A stretch of 27,500 nucleotides of DNA from Mesostigma viride (lineage: Eukaryota > Streptophyta > Mesostigmatophyceae > Mesostigmatales > Mesostigmataceae), in the NCBI GenBank assembly GCA_009746045.1, contig RPFO01001612.1, forward strand, positions 1 through 27,500, in the 5' to 3' direction. A program made the translations under genes and the position numbers. Below, in pieces: positions 18,421 to 25,588 of this stretch (its first letter is position 1; the number at the start of each line of letters is the position of its first letter). The notes beneath the pieces were generated by a model. The model did not search any database and was not told the DNA's origin. It worked only from the letters and a program-made list of their open reading frames with translations.

Positions 18421-19586
18421 CGTCCCACGGGGCGCTGTGCCCTCCTTTATGAAGTCGAACCACGTGTACTTCTTTGTCCACCCCTTCATCTGGTCCGTCA
18501 CGATGAACTCGGAAATCCCACACTCGTTGCACGTCCCTTCCAAGCAGTTCATTGGGACGTTAACGAACGGGCCGCCCGTCCTCCCCCTCCTTGCCCCCCC
18601 TCCCCCCTCTCAGCCCTGTGGCAGGTGAAACGTCGAACGAAATCATGGGCATTGTCAGGCACGGAAGGGATACCCTCCCTCTCCTCGATCTCCAGCGTGC
18701 TCTTCAACTCCTTGACGCCTTTGGCGAAGGCAGAGAGCAGAGACTCGAAGACGACGTGCTTTTCGCATGCGCACAAGTCCCGGTCCTTCCACACGCCCTT
18801 TACGCACTTGGGCATGAACTCCACGAACTTCGTGTACCCCACCTTGTACCTTGTCCCGTCCGCAGTCGTCACGATACCTCCCTTGTACGGCGACGCGTCA
18901 GAACAGAACCGCTTGTAAATCGTTTCAAGCGAGTCCAAATAGTACCTTCCGCCCTGGGAGGAAATGAGGATCCTGGCGTTTCCCTTCCTTTCGAACTCAT
19001 TGACCACGTCCTTATGGTTGGGAGACGCCCTCGTGTTTAGGTCTGACAACCAGTAACTCCCGACGATGTCTTTGACCTCCTCCGGAAACTTGTCCGACCG
19101 TAAAGCACGAGGGGGCGCCTTCAGGGCGGGAAGGTCGCCCCCCATCCTCATTCCCCTTGCGGTCTGGATATCCTTGGGCGTGACGTGAAGCAGCCGCGCG
19201 AGAGTGCAATGCCCTTGATTGTTCATGCCGTCCTTTCCCAAGCACATTGACAGCACAGCGCACTTCGCGTTCCTGTGCTCATCCGACTTGCCCAATTCCT
19301 GGAAACCTTGCACGATATTAGCGACAACCTCCTGAGCGAAGGACTCCGACGCCTTTCTTTTCAGCGCAGGGCGGTACTGTTTCCCCATAACCTTCACAAC
19401 CGCACCTGGCAGCCGCTCAAGCGCCCTCAAGCCTACTGCAGTTTTCGTGTTTTCAGTCTTGTGATTGTTGTCCTTCAGCAAGTATTCCATTGCGCTGGCC
19501 ATGTCGAGGGCAAGTTGGTTGCCCTTGATCTCGACGTACTTGAGACTTAGGTCTTTGTTGTGCGCTTCACCTGCATCCGCGCGCAT
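18421..19586 (-). CDS. DDE transposase-like gene, exon 1 (N-terminal part, one frame break)
   Basis: The first in-frame ATG is at 19586. A possible acceptor (GATGCAG, AG at plus 19571-19572) lies just inside it, so the true start may be further upstream. The first ~150 residues are helical and basic (KQYRPALKRKASESF). Further on are a YYLDSLETIYKRF helix, FMPKCVKGVW and DLCACEKH (plus 18756-18779), a Cys/His pattern typical before a DDE core. The frame holds to about 18610, then breaks in two C-runs on the plus strand (18594-18607). The shifted frame continues with GGPFVNVPMNCLEGTCNECG, a likely zinc-binding Cys cluster, and KGWTKKYTWFDFIKEG up to the donor at 18420. The arrangement (N-terminal helices, Cys clusters, then DDE core in exon 2) is consistent with one transposase-like protein. 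Confidence 0.72.
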
Positions 19587-19644
19587 ACAGAATCCAGACG
19601 AAGTTTTGACTTTTTATCAAATTATTGCTTTCCAACAATTACCC

Positions 19645-20225
19645 AATTTGTAGGTCCCAACGGCCGTTGGACCCCTGAAAGTACGCCTGAAACACGCCAA
19701 CACATGCATTTTCGACACCCAACGGCCGTTGGACCCCCGAAAGTGGGCCTGAAACACGCCAACACATGCATTTTCGACACCCAACGGCCGTTGGACCCCA
19801 GAAAGCGGGCCGAAAACACGCCAACACATGCATTTTCGACACCCAACGGCCGTTGGACCCCTGAAAGTGGGCCTGAAACACGCCAACACATGCATTTTCG
19901 ACACCCAACGGCCGTTGGACCCCTGAAAGCGGGCCGAAAACACGCCAACACATGCATTTTCTACACCCAACGGCCGTTGGACCCCTGAAAGTGGGCCTGA
20001 AACACGCCCTTTACATGCATTTTCGACACCCAACGGCCGTTGGACCCCTGAAAGCGGGCCGAAAACACGCCAACACATGCATTTTCGACGTCCAACGGCC
20101 GTTGGGCCCCTGAAAGCGGGCCGGAAACACGCTAACGCATGCATTTTAGACACCCAACGGCCGTTGGACCCCTGAAAGCGGGCCGAAAACTCGCCAACAC
20201 CTGCATTTTTTACACGCCAGGATGT
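19645..20225. repeat. 62-bp tandem array centred on CCAACGGCCGTTGG
   Basis: Nine units; the AACGG of the palindrome falls at 19659, 19721, 19783, 19845, 19907, 19969, 20032, 20094 and 20156 (period 62, once 63). The rest of the unit holds ACCCCTGAAAG, GGGCC, AACACGCCAACACATGCATT and TTCGACAC. Two subtypes, GTGGGCCTGAAAC and GCGGGCCGAAAAC, alternate over most of the array, making a 124-bp dimer. Degenerate remnants follow (20238, 20261). It sits directly upstream of exon 1 of the DDE gene and may be a further intron or the 5' flank. Confidence 0.92.
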
Positions 20226-20363
20226 GAATTTCCGAATCCCAACGCACTTTTTATAACCTTAACGACCGTTGGAACCCAGAAATTCGACTGAAATGTTTCC
20301 ATAACACACGTAACAACAAATTTGGTGGTCAACAACCCCGTAAATCCGTAACCCTGCACGCAC

Positions 20364-20426
20364 CTCTTGCCGCCATAGCTCTTGTTCGCAGCAGGTGGGC
20401 CCTGAAGACGCCTTTTGGTCTTGCAC
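20364..20426 (-). other. Possible small upstream exon of the DDE gene
   Basis: On the minus strand a 63-nt open stretch lies between an acceptor-like AACCAACAG (AG at plus 20427-20428) and a donor-like GTGCGT (plus 20358-20363). It would encode about 21 basic residues (CKTKRRLQGPPAANKSYGG). If real, the 62-bp array would be an intron. The support is only splice-like signals and an open frame. Confidence 0.22.
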
Positions 20427-20700
20427 CTGTTGGTTACAATTGCATGGCATACCAGCAATATATTGCACATAGCATTGTATTTCACACAATTATTATATTC
20501 ATGCCACAAATAATAATAATAATTGTATTAAACAGAGGGGGGCAGGTTGCATATTCGTTTCATTGCAGTCTAATATCAACATATTAAAAATTTCCATGCC
20601 CATAAACATTTTTGATATAGCTATTAGGTTGCTAATTATATTAAATCTTACCAGCCGTGTAGTGGTTTGCGGATTGCTTTATAGGCTTGCCACACCAACC
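20427..20700. other. AT-rich stretch without a recognised gene
   Basis: AT-rich sequence with AATAATAATAATAATTG near 20510 and a GGGGGGCAGG tract near 20537. I see no coding pattern, repeat family or RNA gene in it. Confidence 0.6.
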
Positions 20701-20701
20701 C

Positions 20702-20782
20702 AAAAAAAAATGTTACGACGGGAGTTGAACCCGGGCCTACTAGACGTGTTCACGAGGTACTACGAGGATCAGCCAAGAATCT
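20702..20782 (-). ncRNA. tRNA-like / Pol III-type relic (SINE head or tRNA pseudogene)
   Basis: On the minus strand there is a B-box-like GGTTCAACTCC (plus 20721-20731; consensus GGTTCGANTCC). An A-box-like TGGCTGATCC (plus 20766-20775) lies about 44 nt upstream, the spacing in a tRNA. A run of nine T follows (plus 20702-20710). The ends that should form the acceptor stem do not pair, and the B-box lacks the G of TTCGA. I read it as a degenerate tRNA-derived element, not a working tRNA. Confidence 0.35.
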
Positions 20783-20829
20783 GTCCCGTACCGGTGTGGT
20801 TCACCAGTTCCGCACACTAGCATGGTCTC

Positions 20830-21420
20830 CGCGTCGCGCTCGTTCATTAAATTTCGGAGAAATTTTGCCTGCTTATATACGTTTTTGAAGCCCCTCGGCG
20901 TCGCGCCGTGAAAAGCTTCCTCCGCCAGGCGTCCAATCAGGTAGCAGGAATGTGAAAAAATGGGCTCGAGCTGTGTGCAGCGCCGCGTCCATGTGGCGCC
21001 ACACGGCGTCAGGAGTCGGCGTGGCGCCATATATGGCGCTGCGAATTCCCTACCGTGTGGTCTGCAGCGCCACGTCACAGTTGCGACTGCAAGTATTTTT
21101 CAGCGCGGCGCCGTCCCGGCGCCGCGCCATATCGTTTGGCGCGTAAATTTTTTTACCGCGCGCGGCGTCTTTTAGGCGCCGCGCCATTCCATTTGCGCGT
21201 CGGCATACCAGCACCAGGGAATTTGAATTGCAGGTGCTGCGTTGGCGCTTTCCAGCCCTCCTGGAAGACCGACACCGTGGATGCACCTTGCACCCGAGCA
21301 TCAACGGCGGGTATTCGCGACATCGGCCGAAAGTGACAACGATATTAGCAACCCGACAGCCATATTCGACTGAGCAAAGCGATTGTCGACACAGAGTGAA
21401 GAAAGAGGTGAGCAATGGCT
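20830..21420. other. GGCGCC-rich palindromic DNA, no gene
   Basis: Many GGCGCC and GCGCCGCGCC motifs, mostly between 20980 and 21200, including a perfect 16-bp palindrome at 21024-21039. Short open frames on both strands overlap and show no domain. This could be a degraded mobile element or a promoter-like CpG-rich segment; I cannot decide. Confidence 0.5.
21024..21039. repeat. 16-bp perfect palindrome with CArG-like centre
   Basis: GCGCCATATATGGCGC is its own reverse complement. The centre, CCATATATGG (21027-21036), fits the CC(A/T)6GG CArG box bound by MADS/SRF proteins. Binding is not implied by sequence alone. Confidence 0.5.
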
Positions 21421-21507
21421 GATGTACATGGATGCTTTTGACAGATAGTGGTTTTATGCATGCCAGCACCCCCATTCTTGGTTAATAACAGTGTCCACAA
21501 GCAGCTC

Positions 21508-21585
21508 GTTGACGGGCTAGAAGAATCAGAAATTGTAGCTGTGATTCTGAACGTCGCGTTTGCTTTAATTGTGTAGCCCGTCAAC
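21508..21585 (+). ncRNA. 78-bp nested inverted repeat (possible structured RNA or MITE-like relic)
   Basis: Outer arms GTTGACGGGCTA (21508-21519) and TAGCCCGTCAAC (21574-21585) are perfectly complementary over 12 bp. An inner pair, AGAATCA (21522-21528) and TGATTCT (21542-21548), forms a second stem. It lies in a segment that is not part of the 420-bp modules. No family is recognised. Confidence 0.4.
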
Positions 21586-21654
21586 TGATTCGCTTGCTTA
21601 TGGTGTATGCCCTGCATTGTGCCTTTAATTGTGTGCAGCATCCTTGCGTGCGCC

Positions 21655-22992
21655 CCTGTAAAAACCAAGGAAAAAGAAAAAAAGGTACGAATGGCAGCCC
21701 CACTCGTGCATTTGTTGGAATCAATGCATTATTGAAGCAGGCTGTCGTGCATGTTTTCTTTTCTGGGTTCCCTTATAGCTGCGTTGCTGGGTTGCTGGGT
21801 TTTCTTGCCATGGCAGCGCCGTATGATCGTTTTTTCCGGCCTGCAATGTAGTCGACATCTTTCCCCCGGCTGCCATTCTTGGTTAATAATGTTGATATTT
21901 ATGCATGCCAGCACCCCCATTCTTGGTTAATAACGTCAACGTCCTTGCTGCTTCCTTTGGTGCTTTATCTGCCTTGGTGTCGTGCCTCCATTTGGTGGCC
22001 GGTGGTCACGGGATGCACAAACGGGAACGCTATCAGTTTTCGTCCACCCGCCGCCGCTGCCCCCAGGCCGGCCCCTGTAAAAACCAAGGAAAAAGAAAAA
22101 AAGGTACGAATGGCAGCCCCGCTTATTCATTTGTTGGAATCAATGCATTATTGAAGCAGGCTGTCGTGCATGTTTTCTTTTCTGGGTTCCCTTATAGCTG
22201 CGTTGCTGGGTTGCTGGGTTTTCTTGCCATGGCAGCGCCGTATGATCGTTTTTTCCGGCCTGCAATGTAGTCGACATCTTTCCCCCGGCTGCCATTCTTG
22301 GTTAATAATGTTGATATTTATGCATGCCAGCACCCCCATTCTTGGTTAATAACGTCAACGTCCTTGCTGCTTCCTTTGGTGCTTTATCTGCCTTGGTGTC
22401 GTGCCTCCATTTGGTGGCCGGTGGTCACGGGATGCACAAACGGGAACGCTATCAGTTTTCGTCCACCCGCCGCCGCTGCCCCCAGGCCGGCCCCCTGTAA
22501 AAACCAAGGAAAAAGAAAAAAAGGTACGAATGGCAGCCCCGCTTATTCATTTGTTGGAATCAATGCATTATTGAAGCAGGCTGTCGTGCATGTTTTCTTT
22601 TCTGGGTTCCCTTATAGCTGCGTTGCTGGGTTGCTGGGTTTTCTTGCCATGGCAGCGCCGTATGATCGTTTTTTCCGGCCTGCAATGTAGTCGACATCTT
22701 TCCCCCGGCTGCCATTCTTGGTTAATAATGTTGATATTTATGCATGCCAGCACCCCCATTCTTGGTTAATAACGTCAACGTCCTTGCTGCTTCCTTTGGT
22801 GCTTGATCTGCCTTGGTGTCGTGCCTCCATTTGGTGGCCGGTGGTCACGGGATGCACAAACGGGAACGCTATCAGTTTTCGTCCACCCGCCGCCGCTGCC
22901 CCCAGGCCGGCCCCCTGTAAAAACCAAGGAAAAAGAAAAAAAGGTACGAATGGCAGCCCCACTTATTCATTTATTGGAATCAATGCATTATT
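21655..22992 (+). repeat. 420-bp tandem repeat, 3 full copies plus a partial
   Basis: Copies start at 21655, 22074, 22494 and 22914 (CCTGTAAAAACC); periods are 419, 420 and 420. Each has an A-rich GGAAAAAGAAAAAAAGG, a spacer with GTTGCTGGGTTGCTGGG, and the ~195-bp core that starts GGTTAATAACGTCAACG. The fourth copy stops at CAATGCATTATTG, where a 30-bp array replaces its spacer. Copies 2 and 3 are nearly identical; copy 1 differs slightly (CACTCGTGCATTTG). Open frames of 63-130 aa recur in every copy but show no domain. Confidence 0.95.
21925..22118 (+). repeat. ~195-bp core module, copy 1 of 7
   Basis: The core runs from GGTTAATAACGTCAACG through GGTGGCCGGTGGTCACGGG and CCGCCGCCGCTGCCCC to GGTACGAATGGCAGCC. 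The other copies are at about 22344-22538, 22764-22958, 23392-23587, 24500-24691, 24818-25008 and 25394-25584. The A-rich part differs by group: copies 1-4 have GTAAAAACCAAGG, copy 5 has GTTTCCAAG, and copies 6-7 have ATTAAAAAATAAAAACAG. Confidence 0.93.
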
Positions 22993-22997
22993 GGCAT

Positions 22998-23393
22998 GGA
23001 TGGGTGTAGTGGGGTGCTTGCATGCCTGGATGGGTGTCATGGGGTGCTGGCATGCATGGATGGGTGTCATGGGGTGCTGGCATGCATGGATGGGTGTCAT
23101 GGGGTGCTGGCATGCATGGATGGGTGTAGTGGGGTGCTGGCATGCATGGATGGGTGTCATGGGGTGCTGGCATGCATGGATGGGTGTCATGGGGTGCTGG
23201 CATGCGTGGATGGGTGTAGTGGGGTGCTGGCATGCATGGATGGGTGAAGTGGGGTGCTGGCATGCGTGGATGGGTGTAGTGGGGTGCTGGCATGCATGGA
23301 TGGGTGAAGTGGGGTGCTGGCATGCGTGGATGGGTGTAGTGGGGTGCTGGCATGCGTGGATGGGTGTCATGGGGTGCTGGCATGCATGGATGG
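22998..23393 (+). repeat. 30-bp tandem array 1, 13 units
   Basis: The unit runs from GGATGGGTG to GGGGTGCTGGCATGCAT with a period of exactly 30. Variation is at two sites: TCAT, TAGT or GAAGT in the middle, and GCATGG or GCGTGG at the end. It lies between the fourth partial 420-bp copy and core copy 4. Thirty bp is ten codons, so long repetitive frames (WMGVMGCWHA, HACQHPMTPI) are open; I do not call them genes. Confidence 0.97.
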
Positions 23394-23625
23394 TTAATAA
23401 CGTCAACGTCCTTGCTGCTTCCTTTGGTGCTTGATCTGCCTTGGTGTCGTGCCTCCGTTTGGTGGCCGGTGGTCACGGGATGCACAAACGGGAACGCTAT
23501 CAGTTTTCGTCCACCCGCCGCCGCTGCCCCCAGGCCGGCCCCCTGTAAAAACCAAGGAAAAAGAAAAAAAGGTACGAATGGCAGCCCCACTTATTCATTT
23601 GTTGGAATCAATGCATTATTGGCAT

Positions 23626-24501
23626 GGATGGGTGTAGTGGGGTGCTTGCATGCCTGGATGGGTGTCATGGGGTGCTGGCATGCATGGATGGGTGTCATGG
23701 GGTGCTGGCATGCGTGGATGGGTGTCATGGGGTGCTGGCATGCATGGATGGGTGTAGTGGGCTGCTGGCATGCATGGATGGGTGAAGTGGGGTGCTGGCA
23801 TGCGTGGATGGGTGTCATGGGGTGCTGGCATGCATGGATGGGTGTCATGGGGTGCTGGCATGCGTGGATGGGTGTCATGGGGTGCTGGCATGCATGGATG
23901 GGTGTCATGGGGTGCTGGCATGCATGGGTGGGTGTAGTGGGGTGCTGGCAAGCGTGGATGGGTGTAGTGGGGTGCTGGCAAGCATGGATGGGTGTCATGG
24001 GGTGCTGGCATGCATGGATGGGTGTCATGGGGTGCTGGCATGCATGGATGGGTGTCATGGGGTGCTGGCATGCATGGATGGGTGTCATGGGGTGCTGGCA
24101 TGCATGGATGGGTGTAGTGGGGTGCTGGCATGCATGGATGGGTGTAATGGGGCGCTGGCATGCATGGATGGGTGTCATGGGGCGCTGGCATGCATGGATG
24201 GGTGTAGTGGGGTGCTGGCATGCGTGGATGGGTGTCATGGGGTGCTGGCATGCATGGATGGGTGTGATGGGGTGCTGGCATGCATGGGTGGGTGTAGTGG
24301 GGTGCTGGCAAGCGTGGATGGGTGTCATGGGGTGCTGGCATGCATGGATGGGTGTGATGGGGTGCTGGCATGCATGGATGGGTGTGATGGGGTGCTGGCA
24401 TGCATGGATGGGTGAAGTGGGGTGCTGGCATGCGTGGATGGGTGTAGTGGGGTGCTGGCATGCGTGGATGGGTGTCATGGGGTGCTGGCATGCATGGATG
24501 G
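23626..24501 (+). repeat. 30-bp tandem array 2, 29 units
   Basis: The same unit as 22998-23393. Its first units repeat the variant order of array 1, including the first unit ending CTTGCATGCCT, so the array arose with a duplication of the preceding core and then expanded. Rare variants are TGAT, GGGGCGCTGG and GGCAAGCG. It ends at GGTTAATAACG of core copy 5. Confidence 0.97.
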
Positions 24502-24688
24502 TTAATAACGTCAACGTCCTTGCTGCTTCCTTTGGTGCTTGATCTGCCTTGGTGTCGTGCCTCCGTTTGGTGGCCGGTGGTCACGGGATGCACAAACGGG
24601 AACGCTATCAGTTTTCGTCCCCCGCCGCCGCTGCCCCAGGCCGGCCCCCTGTTTCCAAGAAAAAAAGAAAAAAAGGTACGAATGGCAG

Positions 24689-24811
24689 CCCCCCCCCTAG
24701 GTATTTATGCATGCCAGCACCCCCCCTAGGTATTTATGCATGCCAGCCCCCCCCCTAGGTATTTATGCATGCCAGCACCCCCCCTAGGTATTTATGCATG
24801 CCAGCACCCCC
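24689..24811 (+). repeat. 28-bp tandem array a, 4 units
   Basis: The unit is TAGGTATTTATGCATGCCAG followed by C-rich CACCCCCC; C-run length varies, so units are about 27-30 bp. It is flanked by core copies 5 and 6. Confidence 0.96.
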
Positions 24812-25012
24812 ATTCTTGGTTAATAACGTCAACGTCCTTGCTGCTTCCTTTGGTGCTTGATCTGCCTTGGTGTCGTGCCTCCGTTTGGTGGCCGGTGGTC
24901 ACGGGATGCACAAACGGGAACGCTATCAGTTTTCGTCCACCCGCCGCCGCTGCCCCAGGCCGGCCCCCATTAAAAAATAAAAACAGAAAAAAAGGTACGA
25001 ATGGCAGCTGAA

Positions 25013-25387
25013 CCCCTAGGTATTTATGCATGCCAGCACCCCCCCTAGGTATTTATGCATGCCAGCACCCCCCCTAGGTATTTATTCATGCCAGCATCCC
25101 CCCTCGGTATTTATGCATGCCAGCACCCCCCCTAGGTATTTATGCATGCCAGCACCCCCCCTAGGTATTTATGCATGCCAGCACCCCCCACATGTATTTA
25201 TGCATGCCAGCCCCCCCCCTAGGTATTTATGCATGCCAGCACCCCCCTAGGTATTTATGCATGCCAGCACCCCCCTAGGTATTTATGCATGCCAGCACCC
25301 CCCTAGGTATTTATGCATGCCAGCACCCCCACATGTATTTATGCATGCCAGCACCCCCCCTAGGTATTTATGCATGCCAGCACCCCC
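25013..25387 (+). repeat. 28-bp tandem array b, about 13 units
   Basis: The same unit as array a. Variants at one site are CTAGGT (commonest), CTCGGT and ACATGT. It is flanked by core copies 6 and 7, which are nearly identical including their A-rich part. Confidence 0.96.
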
Positions 25388-25588
25388 ATTCTTGGTTAAT
25401 AACGTCAACGTCCTTGCTGCTTCCTTTGGTGCTTGATCTGCCTTGGTGTCGTGCCTCCGTTTGGTGGCCGGTGGTCACGGGATGCACAAACGGGAACGCT
25501 ATCAGTTTTCGTCCACCCGCCGCTGCTGCCCCAGGCCGGCCCCCATTAAAAAATAAAAACAGAAAAAAAGGTACGAATGGCAGCTGAA

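Noticed and set aside
21879-22690. A recurrent 63-130-aa open frame in the 420-bp copies.
   Set aside because: It recurs because the DNA is repeated. It ends differently in each copy and has no recognisable domain.
22718-24593. Open frames of 200-400 codons (WMGVMGCWHA and HACQHPMTPI repeats) in the 30-bp arrays.
   Set aside because: A 30-bp unit is ten codons and has no stop in several frames on both strands. Variants change the amino acid in each frame, with no sign of protein-level selection.
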